A stretch of DNA of 64,000 bases from Cellulomonas sp. C5510 (GTDB taxonomy: Bacteria > Actinomycetota > Actinomycetes > Actinomycetales > Cellulomonadaceae). The notes beneath the pieces are model-generated. The model was not told the origin of the DNA. It saw only the letters and a program-made list of their open reading frames with translations, and made no database searches. This document shows positions 1-9,858 of this stretch, one piece after another. Each line of letters starts with the position of its first letter. Position 1 is the stretch's first letter. The stretch lies in contig NZ_CP081862.1 in the NCBI RefSeq assembly GCF_019797765.1, positions 3,976,328 through 4,040,327 on the forward strand, given 5' to 3'. Made by a program: the position numbers and the translations under genes.

Positions 1-449
1 TGCTGCACCGCCGGGGGCCCGACGACGCGCTCCAGGTGCTCGTCGGGCACACGGGCGGGCCGTTCTGGGCGCGACGTCCCCGGTCCTGGACCGTGCCGAA
101 GGGCGAGCCGCTGCCCGGCGAGGACCCGCTCGCGACCGCGCTGCGGGAGTTCGCCGAGGAGGTCGGCCTCCCCGCGCCCCCGGGGGCCGACGTCGACCTC
201 GGGGAGGTCCGCCAGCGCGCGGGCAAGGTCGTGCGCGTCTGGGCACGCGCCACGGACCTGGACCTCGCCGCCGCGCGCGGACCGGTCAGCAAGGTCACGG
301 TGGAGTGGCCGCCCCGCAGCGGGCGGGAGGTCACGTTCCCGGAGCTGGACGAGCTGCGCTGGTGCGGCCTCGACGAGGCGCGCGGGCTCCTGGTGGAGGC
401 GCAGACCGGGTTCCTCGACCGCCTCGTCGACGTGGTCGCCGAGGGCTGA
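1..449 (+). CDS. Nudix hydrolase, 5' end outside window
   Basis: This is the C-terminal part of a Nudix-fold hydrolase, a family that cleaves nucleoside diphosphates linked to another group. The open frame runs in from the left edge (codons begin at base 3), so the true start lies outside. An internal GTG at 36 is probably not the start, because family-like residues (LHRRGPDDALQVL) precede it. The Nudix box is complete: G, five residues, E, seven residues, then REFAEEVG, at about bases 105-170. The motif PFWARRPRSWTVPKGE just before the box is typical of the small MutT-like subgroup that acts on bulky substrates. The exact substrate cannot be read from sequence. Confidence 0.85.
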   Translation, partial: LHRRGPDDALQVLVGHTGGPFWARRPRSWTVPKGEPLPGEDPLATALREFAEEVGLPAPPGADVDLGEVRQRAGKVVRVWARATDLDLAAARGPVSKVTVEWPPRSGREVTFPELDELRWCGLDEARGLLVEAQTGFLDRLVDVVAEG

Positions 450-507
450 CGCCGGGCTGCCCGGCCCCGCCCGGGGCGTGTCGGTGGTCGGTCGTACGGT
501 GCTCCGC

Positions 508-729
508 ATGAGCAGCCGGCCGATCGACCACGACCGCCTGACCGAGGTCAGCGCGCGCTACTTCGCCGCGCGGCCGCCCCGCACCGCGGCGGAGCGGGTC
601 GAGCACCAGCGGCTCGAGGTCGAGATGATCGAGGCGATGGGCCTGACCCGCGACGAGTTCGACCGCATGACGGCCGTCTACCGCGCACGGACGTCGCTGC
701 CGGACCGCACCCGGCGCCGCGCGAGCTGA
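508..729 (+). CDS. Small hypothetical protein
   Basis: Encodes about 73 residues, charged and probably helical, with no recognised domain. Codon use fits its neighbours. The ATG at 508 (MSSRPIDHDR) is preferred; an in-frame GTG at 478 would add ten residues. No strong ribosome binding site precedes either. It ends four bases before the 3' end of the convergent amidase gene. It contains neither signal peptide nor membrane segment. Function unknown. Confidence 0.55.
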   Translation: MSSRPIDHDRLTEVSARYFAARPPRTAAERVEHQRLEVEMIEAMGLTRDEFDRMTAVYRARTSLPDRTRRRAS

Positions 730-733
730 CCGG

Positions 734-2209
734 TCACCAGGCGGGCGGGCGGCGGTCCGGCCAGCGCAGCCGCTCCTCGAGCTGCGCCGCGAGCGCCAGC
801 AGCACGTGCTCGCTCCCGGGGCGGCCCGCGAGCTGCACGCCCATCGGCAGTCCCGCAGGCGCCGCGGCGTCGGGCTCGGTCCACCGCACCGGGACGGTGA
901 CCGCGGGGAGCCCCGCCACGTTGAGCATCGAGGTGTACGGCGTGTACGCGCACTGCTGCGCGAAGCTCCGCTCCGGGTCCTCTGCGTCGTACCAGCCGAG
1001 CGGCCGCGGGGTCATCGCCATCGCCGGCAGCAGCACCGCGTCGTAGCGCTCGACGCGCGCCACCATCGTGCGCTCGAACCGCGCGAGGTCCGTCAGCGCC
1101 TGCGCGAGCGCCCGCGCCGGCAGCGCCCGGCCCTGCTCCACCAGCCAGCGGCTCAGGGGCTCCAGCAGCGCGAGCCGCTCCGGGTCGTCGAGCGGCACCG
1201 CGGACGCGCCGGCCATCCACAGCGCGCGGAACGCGGGCGCGTAGCGCGGGTCGGGGTCCCAGCGTCCGGTGTCCTCGACGTCGTGCCCGAGCCCGCCCAG
1301 CGCCGTGACGGCGTCGTGCAGCGCGGCCAGCGCCTCGGGTCCCGGCGCCACGTCGTACGCGTCCTGCCACGCGCTGAACGTGCTGACGCCCACCCGGAAC
1401 GTCGACCGCCCGTCCGGCGTCGCGCCGTCCACCGCCGCCGCGAGGTACGACCCGGCCGGGCCCGCAGCGGTCCGCAGCGTGCGCGGGTGCGGCACCGTCC
1501 CGTCGGCGTCCCGCGGCAGCAGGCCCTCCAGCAGCAGCGCCGCGTCCGCCGTGGTCCGGGCGATCGGCCCGTGCACCACCAGCCCGCCCAGCGACTCCAC
1601 CCCGCCGCCCGCCGGCAGCAGGCCCCGCGTCGGCTTGAGCCCCACCAGCCCGCACGCCGCCGCGGGGATCCGGATCGACCCGCCGCCGTCCGAGCCGGGC
1701 GCCACGGGCAGCAGGCCCGCCGCGACCGCCACCGCAGCGCCGCCGCTGGACCCGCCGGCGCTGCGCCCGGGGTCCCACGGGTTCCGGGCGGGCGGCCCGG
1801 TCAGCGGCTCGGTGGTGGCCGGGAACCCGAGCTCGGGCGCCGCGGTCTTCCCGATCGACACCGCGCCGGCGGCGTCCAGCACCTGGGCGACGTCACCGCT
1901 CACCTCGGGGACGTACCGGTGCTCACCGGCCCACGCCCGGGACCCGAACCCCGTCGGCACCCCCGCGCGGTCCCCCAGGTCCTTGTCCGCCAGCGGCAGG
2001 CCCCACAGCACCGCACCCGCCGCCGGCCCGTCCGCCGCGAGCGCCGACGCGCGCGCCCGCGCGGCGTCCGGGGTGATCGTCGCGAACGCTCCCAGGTCGC
2101 TCGCCGCGGCCCGCGCCAGGAAGTGGTCGACGACCGCCACCGGGTCGAGGTCGCCGGCGCGCAGGCCGTCACGCAGGTCGAGGGCGGTCCGGTCGTGCAG
2201 CGCGGTCAC
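734..2209 (-). CDS. Amidase, amidase-signature family
   Basis: A 491-residue amidase-signature enzyme that hydrolyses a carboxamide through a Ser-cisSer-Lys triad. The catalytic lysine is in LADKD (about K76), the cis-serine is in GGSSGG (about residues 152-157), and the nucleophile is in GGGSIR (about S178). Full-length family members are usually 450-500 residues, so it looks complete. The GTG at 2209 was chosen because the family-like N-terminus ([15 protein letters not shown]) begins there; upstream codons lack similarity. A TACGCT element lies six bases before this GTG, which suggests a leaderless transcript. The substrate is unknown; GatA is unlikely because gatC and gatB are not adjacent. 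Confidence 0.9.
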   Translation of the reverse strand: MTALHDRTALDLRDGLRAGDLDPVAVVDHFLARAAASDLGAFATITPDAARARASALAADGPAAGAVLWGLPLADKDLGDRAGVPTGFGSRAWAGEHRYVPEVSGDVAQVLDAAGAVSIGKTAAPELGFPATTEPLTGPPARNPWDPGRSAGGSSGGAAVAVAAGLLPVAPGSDGGGSIRIPAAACGLVGLKPTRGLLPAGGGVESLGGLVVHGPIARTTADAALLLEGLLPRDADGTVPHPRTLRTAAGPAGSYLAAAVDGATPDGRSTFRVGVSTFSAWQDAYDVAPGPEALAALHDAVTALGGLGHDVEDTGRWDPDPRYAPAFRALWMAGASAVPLDDPERLALLEPLSRWLVEQGRALPARALAQALTDLARFERTMVARVERYDAVLLPAMAMTPRPLGWYDAEDPERSFAQQCAYTPYTSMLNVAGLPAVTVPVRWTEPDAAAPAGLPMGVQLAGRPGSEHVLLALAAQLEERLRWPDRRPPAW

Positions 2210-2362
2210 CCGGCCAGCGTAGGCGCGGGCGCCGGCGACGACGCCTGCCGCGCACCCCGGTCGCGGGGGCGGGCGCGTCCGCCCCCGCGCAGGCCGCGGG
2301 GACGGGCCAGAGTGGGAGACGGACGACGCACCCGGGCGCACCGGGTGGGAGAGGAGCCCGAC

Positions 2363-2758
2363 GTGGACCACCGCACGGCCGTCGCGCGCGTGCGCGCCGA
2401 TCTCGTCACGGCCGCCGTCGACCCGCCGCGGCTCGAGGTGGTGGTGCTCGACGACGGGACCCTCGCGGCGGACCCGGCGTGGCGCGCGTGGATCCCGGCC
2501 GACCAGGACGGGCCCGTCCGCGTGCTCCGCCTGGCGGAGAACCTCACGGCTCTCGACGCGGGCGACGAGGAGGAGCTGTGCGTGCAGGTCGCGGAGCTCG
2601 TGCAGCAGCACGTCGTCGACCTCACGCGGCGTCCGTGGCCGACCGCCGGCCCCCTCGGCGTCGTCCTCACGCCGGTGCTCGACGGTGGCGGCCGTGCCGT
2701 GTGGGCGGGGCGCGGCGTGCCGTCCCGGCCGGTCGGCGGGCTCGCCCCGGGTGTCTGA
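2363..2758 (+). CDS. Hypothetical protein
   Basis: A 131-residue soluble protein (start [14 protein letters not shown]) with no domain I recognise. The GTG at 2363 is preceded by a good ribosome binding site, GAGGAG at 2351-2356, seven bases upstream. The same frame stays open far upstream, but only as the antisense of the amidase, so a longer start is not credible. It lies divergent to the amidase and about 65 bases before the esterase gene. It has neither membrane segment nor signal peptide. Confidence 0.6.
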   Translation: MDHRTAVARVRADLVTAAVDPPRLEVVVLDDGTLAADPAWRAWIPADQDGPVRVLRLAENLTALDAGDEEELCVQVAELVQQHVVDLTRRPWPTAGPLGVVLTPVLDGGGRAVWAGRGVPSRPVGGLAPGV

Positions 2759-2824
2759 CCTGGACCGTCACCCGCGCACCGATATCGTTCTCCCGTCCGT
2801 GACGTCGCCGATGACGGGAGTGCC

Positions 2825-3787
2825 GTGTACCTGGACCTGGCCGAGCCGCAGCTGTGGGAGCACGTGTCCACGCTGGTGGACCCGGAGGACTTCGACGTGT
2901 TCTGGGCGGGCACGCTCGCCGAGAGCCGCGGGCGCGGCGCCGCGACGACGGTGGAGCCGGTGGCGACGCCGCTGACGACGGTCGAGCTGCACGACGTCAC
3001 GTTCCCGGGCTTCGCGGGCGACCCGGTGCGGGCGTGGTACCGCCGCCCCGCCGGGGTGGACGGCCCGCTGCCGGTGGTCGTGCAGTACGTCGGCTACGGC
3101 GGCGGCCGCGGCGAGGTCACCGAGAACCTGCTGTGGGCCTCCGCGGGCTTCGCGCACCTGTACGTCGACACCCGCGGGCAGGGCGCCGGCTGGAGCCGCG
3201 GCGCGACGCCGGACCCCTGGGGCACGGGCCCGCAGGTGCCGGGCGTGATGACGCGCGGCATCGAGGACCCGGCCACGTACTACTACCGCCGGCTGTTCAC
3301 CGACGCGGTGCTCGCCGTGGACGCCGCCCGCGCCCTTCCGGGCGTCGATCCCGACCGGGTCGCGGTGGTGGGCGGCAGCCAGGGCGGCGCGATGGCGCTC
3401 GCGGCGGGCGCGCTGGCGGACGGCGTGGGCGCGGTCGTCGCGAACGTGCCGTTCCTGTGCGACATCGCGCGGGCGATCGGCATCACCGACGCCAAGCCGT
3501 TCTCGGAGGTCGTCGAGTACCTCGCGATCCACCGGGACGCCGCCGAGCAGGTGCTGCGCACGCTGTCCTACGTGGACGGCGTCGCGATGGCCCGCCGGGG
3601 CACCGCCCCCGCGCGGTTCTCGGTGGGCCTGATGGACCCCGTGGTGCCGCCGTCGACCGTCGTGGCGGCGCACCGCGAGTGGCGGGGCCCGAAGGACCTG
3701 CGGGTCTGGCGCTACAACGGGCACGAGTCCGGGGGGCCGCAGGAGGACCTGGAGGCCGTCGAGTTCGTCCGGGCGACACTGGGCTGA
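2825..3787 (+). CDS. Acetylxylan esterase / cephalosporin-C deacetylase family
   Basis: A 320-residue alpha/beta-hydrolase of the AXE1 family (carbohydrate esterase family 7 type), which removes acetyl groups from xylo-oligosaccharides and similar substrates. The nucleophile elbow is GGSQGG (S185), with the acid in LMDPVVPP (D271) and the histidine in YNGHESGG (H300). The N-terminal YVGYGGGRG segment forms the oxyanion loop. It has no signal peptide, so it probably acts in the cytoplasm on imported acetylated oligosaccharides. GTG at 2825 follows a GGGAG site. It converges on the GH43 gene; together with the GH43, GH3 and ABC importer genes this supports a role in xylan-oligomer use. Confidence 0.88.
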   Translation: MYLDLAEPQLWEHVSTLVDPEDFDVFWAGTLAESRGRGAATTVEPVATPLTTVELHDVTFPGFAGDPVRAWYRRPAGVDGPLPVVVQYVGYGGGRGEVTENLLWASAGFAHLYVDTRGQGAGWSRGATPDPWGTGPQVPGVMTRGIEDPATYYYRRLFTDAVLAVDAARALPGVDPDRVAVVGGSQGGAMALAAGALADGVGAVVANVPFLCDIARAIGITDAKPFSEVVEYLAIHRDAAEQVLRTLSYVDGVAMARRGTAPARFSVGLMDPVVPPSTVVAAHREWRGPKDLRVWRYNGHESGGPQEDLEAVEFVRATLG

Positions 3788-3792
3788 GACAC

Positions 3793-3826
3793 GAGGCGCG
3801 GCGCCCCGACCGGGACGCCGCGCCTC
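3793..3826. terminator. Bidirectional terminator hairpin
   Basis: A perfect 11-bp stem (GAGGCGCGGCG pairing with CGCCGCGCCTC) with a 12-base loop lies between the convergent esterase and GH43 genes. It can serve both transcripts. Confidence 0.75.
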
Positions 3827-3845
3827 TGCCGTCGTGCGGCGGCTG

Positions 3846-5420
3846 CTACCGCGGGTGGTCGAGCAGCACCTCGCGGACCCGCACCACCGACGTCGTCGGC
3901 CGGCCGGCGCTCGTCGCGTGCACCCCGAGCCACACGCCGAGGAACCCGCCGGTGGTGACCGAGTCGAGCCACCGGGCGTCGGCGTGCCCGACGAGCACGG
4001 GCTCGGCGTCGCCGAGACCCGCGTGCAGCGCGTAGTCCGTGCCCCGGGCGCGCAGCAGCAGCGTGACGGGCGCGTCCGCCGGGCCGGTGAGGGTCGCGGC
4101 GCCCAGCTCCGTCTCGTCCTCACCCGCACGGTGCACGAGCACGGCCCGCCGCGAGCCGTCCGGCTGCGCGGCGCCGACCGACAGCCGGACGTGGTGCCGC
4201 TCGGACTGCCGCGCCGCGAGGCCGGCCTCCTCGCCCTCGGCCAGGTCCGCCTCGAGCGTCACGCGCAGGTCGAGGTCGGTGCGCTGCTGGCGCAGACCCA
4301 GGAACGCCGGCACCTCCACGTCGCCCAGCCCCGCCGGGCGCACGGGCAGGACCCACGCGTCGCCGTCGGCGGTGGCGACCTCGGACGGCAGGGCGCGCAC
4401 CGCGGTCCACCGCAGGTCACCGGCCGGGACGGGTCCGGGGGCGGCGGCCTGGACGGCGCCGGGGTGCCACGCGCCGGCACCCGCCACCTCGACGTGGTCC
4501 GGGACGCGGCCCAGCCCCGGCGCGAACACCGGCCAGCCGTCCTCCCACGTCACGGGCACCAGGAACGTCTCCCGCCCGAGCGGGTAGTGGTAGCCGCCGT
4601 AGGTCCGCATCGCGAGCGCGACCGCCCACCACGTCCCGTCGGTCGCCTCCAGCAGGTCCGCGTGCCCGACGCCGACGACGTCCGTGCCGCGCCCCAGGTG
4701 CCGGTGCGTGAGGACCGGGTTGCCCCGGTTCCCGGTGTACGGGCCGGTCACGTGGTCGGCGCGCGCGACGCTGACGGCGTGGTGGAACTCGGTGCCGCCC
4801 TCCGCCGCGAGCAGGTAGTAGCGGTCGCCCACCCGGTACAGGTGCGGCCCCTCGGCCCAGACGGCACCGCGCACGGCCCCGGACCACACGACGTGCTCCG
4901 GGCCGGTCAGGCGCAGCGTCTCCGTGTCGAGCTCGCGCACCCAGACCTCGGTCTGGTCGTGCCACTCGGGCTCCCGCGCCAGGCGGGTGCCGTGCACCCA
5001 GACGCGGCCGTCGTCGTCGAACAGGATCGACGGGTCGATGCCGTCCTCGTCCAGCCACACCGGGTCGGACCACGGCCCGGCCGGGTCGGCGGCGGTCACG
5101 AGGAAGTTGCCGCGGCCGGGCTCCCGGCCGGCGGCCGCCTGGTCCACGAGCGTGCAGATGACCCAGAACCGGCCGTCGTGGTGCCGGATCGTCGGGGCGT
5201 ACAGGCCGGACGAGGACGCCAGACCGGTGTAGTCGAGCTGCCCGGGGCGGTCGACGACGTGCCCGATCTGCTCCCAGCTCGCGAGGTCGCGGCTGTGGAA
5301 CACCGGCAGACCCGGGAGGTACTCGAAGGTCGACGTGACGAGGTAGTAGTCGTCCCCGACCCGGCAGACCGACGGGTCCGGGTAGCAGCCGGGCAGCAGC
5401 GGGTTGGGGACGGTGGTCAC
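3846..5420 (-). CDS. Glycoside hydrolase family 43 (beta-xylosidase / arabinofuranosidase type)
   Basis: A 524-residue GH43 enzyme with an N-terminal five-bladed propeller (about residues 5-310) and a C-terminal beta-sandwich (about 330-520), as in XynB-type beta-xylosidases. The catalytic base is in GCYPDPS (D15), the pKa-modulating aspartate is in EDGIDPSILFD, and the general acid is in WAEGPHLY. It has no signal peptide, so it is probably intracellular and trims imported xylo- or arabinoxylo-oligosaccharides. The GTG start overlaps the stop of the upstream GH3 gene by four bases (GTGA), so the two are translationally coupled at the end of the importer operon. Confidence 0.9.
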   Translation of the reverse strand: MTTVPNPLLPGCYPDPSVCRVGDDYYLVTSTFEYLPGLPVFHSRDLASWEQIGHVVDRPGQLDYTGLASSSGLYAPTIRHHDGRFWVICTLVDQAAAGREPGRGNFLVTAADPAGPWSDPVWLDEDGIDPSILFDDDGRVWVHGTRLAREPEWHDQTEVWVRELDTETLRLTGPEHVVWSGAVRGAVWAEGPHLYRVGDRYYLLAAEGGTEFHHAVSVARADHVTGPYTGNRGNPVLTHRHLGRGTDVVGVGHADLLEATDGTWWAVALAMRTYGGYHYPLGRETFLVPVTWEDGWPVFAPGLGRVPDHVEVAGAGAWHPGAVQAAAPGPVPAGDLRWTAVRALPSEVATADGDAWVLPVRPAGLGDVEVPAFLGLRQQRTDLDLRVTLEADLAEGEEAGLAARQSERHHVRLSVGAAQPDGSRRAVLVHRAGEDETELGAATLTGPADAPVTLLLRARGTDYALHAGLGDAEPVLVGHADARWLDSVTTGGFLGVWLGVHATSAGRPTTSVVRVREVLLDHPR

Positions 5421-7855
5421 GGCGCGGTGACCTTGACCTCGACCACGCGCTGGTCGGCGCCCGTCACCTCGTGGACCCCGCCGGTGACCACGACGGTGCG
5501 CCGCGGCGTCGCGGTGCCGGGCAGCGCGCGCTCCTCGCGGCCGCGGCTGTTGCTGATCGCCCCGCCCGTGGTGTCACCGAGCGCGTCGTGCGCGGACGCG
5601 TGGGCGTGCGACGCGACCCACACCTCGACGTCGCCGGGCTCGACCACCCGCACCAGCCGGCGGTCGGTGAACGCCAGACGCGTGGTCGGGACGCGGAACG
5701 TGATCCGGCGGGACTCGCCGGGCTCCAGGTCCACCCGGCCGTAGCCGAGCAGCTGCACGACGGGTCGGACCAGCGAGGCGTGCACGTCGCGCCCGTAGAG
5801 CTGGACGGTCTCCGTGCCCGCGACGTCCCCGGTGTTCGTCACCGTGACCGCGGCCTCGAACGACCCGGCCGAGTCCACCGTGGCGTCCACGGCCAGGTCC
5901 GAGTACGCGAAGGTCGTGTACGCGAGGCCGAAGCCGAACGGCCGCACCGGGGTCGGGTCGGTCGACGTGACGTCGGAGGGCCCGCCGAGCACCGGGTGCA
6001 GGTAGCGGTACGGCTGGGCACCGGCCGCGCGCGGCAGCGAGACCGGCAGCCGGCCGGACGGGTTCACGGCACCGGTCAGCACGTCGGCGATCGCGTCGCC
6101 ACCGCCCTCGCCCGGGAAGAACGCCTGCACGACCGCGGCGGGTCGCGGGCCGGTGCCGTCGAGGGCCCAGCCGATCGCGTACGGGCGTCCGGTGAGCAGC
6201 ACCATGACGACGGGCGTGCCGGTGGCGACCAGGTCGGCGACCAGGGCCCGCTGCACGCCGGGCAGCTCGAGCGACTCGACGTCGTTGCCCTCGCCGACCG
6301 TGCCGCGCCCGAACAGGCCCGCCTGGTCGCCGACGACGACCACGGCCACGTCGGCGTCCGCGACAGCGGCGACCGCCTCCGCGAAGCCGGACCGGTCGTC
6401 GCCCTCGACGGTGCAGCCCTCGGCGGTCACCACGGAGGTGCCCTCCGGCAGCGCGGCCAGCAGCGCGTCCTGGACGCTGCGGATCTCGAACCCGACCGGC
6501 AGCCCCGGGTGGTGCGCGAGCACGTGGTTCGCGAACGAGTAGCAGCCCATGAGCGCCTCGGCCCGGTCGGCGTTCGGGCCGACGACGGCGACACGCGCCG
6601 GCCGGGCCAGCGGCAGCACGCCGTCGTTGCTCAGCAGGACCACGGACTCCTCCGCGAGCCGCCGGGCCAGCGCCCGCTGCCGCGGGGAGTCCAGGTCGAT
6701 GTCGGCCGGGGGCTCGTCCTCGAACGCGTCGGGGTCGAGCAGCCCGAGCTCCTCCTTCTGGGCGAGCGCACGCAGCACCGCGCGGTCCACGACCGCCTCG
6801 TCCACCTCGCCGGCGCGGATCCGGTCCGCGAGCTCGAGGTACGCGTCGCCGGTGGGCAGCTCGATGTCGATGCCGGCCTCGAGCGCCAGCGCGGCCGCCT
6901 CACCGCGGTCGGCCGCGATCCGGTGCATCACCTCGAGGAACGCCACGGCGAAGTAGTCGGCGACCACGACGCCGTCGAAGCCCCACTCCTCGCGCAGCAC
7001 CTGCGTCAGGTACTCGGAGCTCGCCGCGAGCGGGACGCCGTCGATGTCGACGTAGGCGTTCATCACCGAGCGCGCGCCGCCGTCGCGGACCGCCATCTCG
7101 AACGGCGGCAGGTAGACGTCCGCGATCTCGCGGGGGCCGGCCTCGACCGGCGCGTGGTTCCGCCCCGCCGTGGAGGCGGAGTAGCCCACGAAGTGCTTGA
7201 GCGTCGCGTGGACGCCGGCCTCCTGGAGGCCGCGGACGTACGCGGTGCCGACGGTGCCCACCAGGTACGGGTCCTCGCCGATGCACTCGTCGACGCGGCC
7301 CCAGCGCGGGTCGCCGACGACGTCGAGCACGGGCGCGAGGCCCTGGTGGATGCCGAGCTCGCGCATCGAGTCACCGATCGCGCGGGCGGCCTCCTGCACC
7401 AGGTCCGGGTCGAACGACGCACCCCAGGCGAGCGGCGTCGGGTAGGTGGCGGCCTTCCAGGCGGCGAGCCCGGTGAGGCACTCCTCGTGGACCAGCGCGG
7501 GGATGCCGAGCCGCGTCTCGCGCTTGAGGCGGCGCTGCTCGGCCCACAGCCAGGCGGCGCGCTCGGCCGGCTCCACCGGGCGGGTGCCGTAGACGCGGGT
7601 GTAGTGACCCAGGCCGTGCCGGGTGATCTCGGGGAGCTCCCCGGAGTCCTTCTGGCCGGCGGCCATCTCGGACTGCATCGGCGCGACGGTGCCGTTCTGG
7701 TCGAGCCAGTAGCCGACGAGCTGGGCGAGCTTCTCCTCCAGCGTCATCCGGGCGTGCAGGTCGCGTACGCGGTCCGAGACGACGGGCCAGGCGGGCAGGG
7801 CGGGGAACGACGGGGCCACGCGTCCTGCGGGGCGGTCGGCGATGTGGTCGGACAC
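5417..7855 (-). CDS. Glycoside hydrolase family 3 (beta-glucosidase / beta-xylosidase)
   Basis: An 812-residue GH3 enzyme with the full domain order: TIM barrel (about 30-370), alpha/beta sandwich (about 400-620) and a C-terminal fibronectin-III-like domain (about 670-745). The KHF substrate-binding motif is at 220-222 and the nucleophile is in GVVVADYF (D300). The WGRVDECIGEDPYL segment is characteristic of the family. No signal peptide is present, so it is intracellular. GTG at 7855 follows AGGAG nine bases upstream. It is downstream of the sugar permeases and coupled to GH43, so it most likely hydrolyses imported xylo- or gluco-oligosaccharides; sequence alone does not settle which. Confidence 0.92.
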   Translation of the reverse strand: MSDHIADRPAGRVAPSFPALPAWPVVSDRVRDLHARMTLEEKLAQLVGYWLDQNGTVAPMQSEMAAGQKDSGELPEITRHGLGHYTRVYGTRPVEPAERAAWLWAEQRRLKRETRLGIPALVHEECLTGLAAWKAATYPTPLAWGASFDPDLVQEAARAIGDSMRELGIHQGLAPVLDVVGDPRWGRVDECIGEDPYLVGTVGTAYVRGLQEAGVHATLKHFVGYSASTAGRNHAPVEAGPREIADVYLPPFEMAVRDGGARSVMNAYVDIDGVPLAASSEYLTQVLREEWGFDGVVVADYFAVAFLEVMHRIAADRGEAAALALEAGIDIELPTGDAYLELADRIRAGEVDEAVVDRAVLRALAQKEELGLLDPDAFEDEPPADIDLDSPRQRALARRLAEESVVLLSNDGVLPLARPARVAVVGPNADRAEALMGCYSFANHVLAHHPGLPVGFEIRSVQDALLAALPEGTSVVTAEGCTVEGDDRSGFAEAVAAVADADVAVVVVGDQAGLFGRGTVGEGNDVESLELPGVQRALVADLVATGTPVVMVLLTGRPYAIGWALDGTGPRPAAVVQAFFPGEGGGDAIADVLTGAVNPSGRLPVSLPRAAGAQPYRYLHPVLGGPSDVTSTDPTPVRPFGFGLAYTTFAYSDLAVDATVDSAGSFEAAVTVTNTGDVAGTETVQLYGRDVHASLVRPVVQLLGYGRVDLEPGESRRITFRVPTTRLAFTDRRLVRVVEPGDVEVWVASHAHASAHDALGDTTGGAISNSRGREERALPGTATPRRTVVVTGGVHEVTGADQRVVEVKVTAP

Positions 7856-7900
7856 GCGGAGGTGCTCCTAGAGAGAAGGACGTGCGAGGGGGGCGGGCCC

Positions 7901-7934
7901 GGCGCCCCGGCAGCCGTGCAGCCGCCGGGGCGCC
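7901..7934 (-). terminator. Intercistronic hairpin between permease and GH3 genes
   Basis: A strong G+C-rich hairpin (GGCGCCCCGGC with GCCGGGGCGCC and nearby pairs) sits in the 86-base gap between the permease gene and the GH3 gene. There is no U tract. It may be a partial terminator or an mRNA-processing barrier that sets different levels for importer and enzymes. Confidence 0.5.
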
Positions 7935-7941
7935 GGTGGCC

Positions 7942-8829
7942 TCAGCCCTTGACGGCGCCGGTGAGCCCGCCGACGATCCGCCGCTCGAACAGCGAGAAGA
8001 AGATCAGCGCGGGGATCATCGACAGCGACGTGAACGCCAGCACCCGGGCGGTGTCGACGGAGTACTGCGAGGCGAACGACTGCACACCCAGCGGCAGGGT
8101 GTACATGGACTCGTCGTTCAGGATGAACAGCGGCAGCATGTAGCTGTTCCAGCTCGCGATGAACGCGAGGATGCCGACGGTGACGACGCCCGGCACGGAC
8201 AGCGGGACCACCATCCGGAAGAAGAACCCGAGTCGGCTCGCGCCGTCGATGGCGGCGGCCTCCTCGAGCTCCTTCGGGATCGCCCGCAGGAACGGCACCA
8301 GGATGATGATCGTCGTCGGCAGCGCGAAGGCGATCTGCGGCAGGATGATGCCGGCCAGGCTGTTCATGAGGCCGAGGCTCTTGATCATGATGTACAGCGG
8401 CGTGATGGCCACCGTCATCGGGAACATGAGGCCCGCGGCGAACAGCGAGTACATCGCACCGCGCCCGAGGAAGTCGTACCGGGCGAGGACGAAGCTGGCC
8501 ATCACCCCGAGCACGACGACGCCGATGGTGGTCACGATCGCGGTGATCGCGGAGTTGCCGGCCTGCTGCCAGAACAGCGAGCTGCTCAGCACGTCGACGT
8601 AGTTGCCGAACTCCCACGTCGAGGGGAAGCCCGACGGGTCCTGCGTGATCTGGGAGTTCGTCCGCAGGCCACCCAGGATGATGTAGAGCACCGGGGCGAT
8701 GCACACCCCGACCAGGGCCCACGCGACGACGTAGACCATCGGGTTGACGCGGTCCAGCGACTTCCCGCGGCGCCGCGGGGCGGGGCCGGGAGCGGCGACG
8801 GGCGGCGCCTGCACGGCGGTGGCGGCCAT
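7942..8829 (-). CDS. Carbohydrate ABC transporter permease, MalG type
   Basis: A 295-residue inner-membrane permease with six predicted membrane spans and the EAA loop (EEAAAIDGASRLGFFF, about 195-210) that docks the ATPase. It forms a heterodimer with the product of the upstream gene. The ATG at 8829 overlaps the upstream stop by one base (TGATG) and follows GAGGAAG; a GTG at 8832 is an alternative. No ATPase gene is in the locus, so a shared MsiK-type ATPase encoded elsewhere is expected, as is usual for actinobacterial CUT1 importers. Confidence 0.92.
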   Translation of the reverse strand: MAATAVQAPPVAAPGPAPRRRGKSLDRVNPMVYVVAWALVGVCIAPVLYIILGGLRTNSQITQDPSGFPSTWEFGNYVDVLSSSLFWQQAGNSAITAIVTTIGVVVLGVMASFVLARYDFLGRGAMYSLFAAGLMFPMTVAITPLYIMIKSLGLMNSLAGIILPQIAFALPTTIIILVPFLRAIPKELEEAAAIDGASRLGFFFRMVVPLSVPGVVTVGILAFIASWNSYMLPLFILNDESMYTLPLGVQSFASQYSVDTARVLAFTSLSMIPALIFFSLFERRIVGGLTGAVKG

Positions 8830-9851
8830 CACTTCTTCCTCTCCGTGAGCGCGCCCTCGGTGTCACGCCGGAGCACGAAGCGCTGGTAGGTCAGCGCGAT
8901 GACCAGCGAGATGAGGAACAGGACGACCGCGACCGCGTTGCCGAAGCCGTAGTTCCCGGCGTTCCGGCCGTTGAGCACCATGTACGTGGCCATCGTCGAC
9001 GTCCCCGCCGTGGCGGACACGTACTGGCCCCAGATGATGTAGACGAGGTCGAACAGCTGCAGCGAGCCGATGATCGACAGGAACGCCCAGATCCGGATGG
9101 TCGGGCCGAGCAGCGGGAGCGTGATGCTGCGCTGCGCCTGCCAGTAGGACGCGCCGTCGATGGCGGCGGCCTCGTGGAGCTCCTCGGGGATCGACTGCAG
9201 ACCGGCGAGGAACAGGATCACCGCGAAGCCGATGTACTTCCAGGTGATGATGATCATCAGCGACCAGATGGCGATCTTCGGGTCGGACAGCCAGTCGACC
9301 GCCCAGCCCGAGAGGCCGATCTTGCCGAGCAGGTCGTTCACGGCGCCGCTGGTCTGGAGCATGAGGCTCCAGCCGGTGCCGACGATGACCTCGGAGATCA
9401 CGTACGGGACGAAGATCAGCACGCGGATCAGCGACCGCCCGCGGATCTTGCGGTTGAGCAGCAGCGCCAGGATGACGGCTGCGGGACCCTGCATGACGAG
9501 CGACATGACGACGATGAAGCCGTTGTGCCGCAGGGCGTCGATGAAGGTCGGGTCCTGGAAGATCGTGAGGTAGTTCTGCAGCCCGACGAAGTCGGTCGGG
9601 GGGCCGTAGCCCTTCCACTTGAAGAACCCGTAGTAGGCGGCCATGACGACCGGGAAGATCACGAACGCCAGGAAGATCAGGATGGCGGGGCCGGTCAGGA
9701 GGGTCACCTCGAGCCGTTGACGCCAGCTCCCCCTCTTCCGGCGCCGCGGCCGGGGGGCCGGGGACGGCGCCGCGACGGCACCGTCCCCGACACCCGAGCG
9801 ACCCTCGGGCGACGTCGTGACCAGCGGGCCCACGCCCTGCGAGTCGCTCAT
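8829..9851 (-). CDS. Carbohydrate ABC transporter permease, MalF type
   Basis: A 340-residue permease with a cytoplasmic proline- and arginine-rich N-terminus (about 1-45), six predicted membrane helices and the EAA motif (HEAAAIDGASYWQ, about 230-242). It partners the MalG-type permease whose start overlaps its stop. The ATG at 9851 follows GGAG and lies seven bases after the binding-protein gene. It is the CUT1 family, which usually carries di- and oligosaccharides. Confidence 0.92.
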   Translation of the reverse strand: MSDSQGVGPLVTTSPEGRSGVGDGAVAAPSPAPRPRRRKRGSWRQRLEVTLLTGPAILIFLAFVIFPVVMAAYYGFFKWKGYGPPTDFVGLQNYLTIFQDPTFIDALRHNGFIVVMSLVMQGPAAVILALLLNRKIRGRSLIRVLIFVPYVISEVIVGTGWSLMLQTSGAVNDLLGKIGLSGWAVDWLSDPKIAIWSLMIIITWKYIGFAVILFLAGLQSIPEELHEAAAIDGASYWQAQRSITLPLLGPTIRIWAFLSIIGSLQLFDLVYIIWGQYVSATAGTSTMATYMVLNGRNAGNYGFGNAVAVVLFLISLVIALTYQRFVLRRDTEGALTERKK

Positions 9852-9858
9852 GATCCAG

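Noticed and set aside
806-2362. Plus-strand frame running through the amidase into the hypothetical gene at 2363
   Set aside because: It is the antisense of the amidase; its Arg/His/Pro-rich product has no domain, and a good ribosome binding site marks the real start at 2363.
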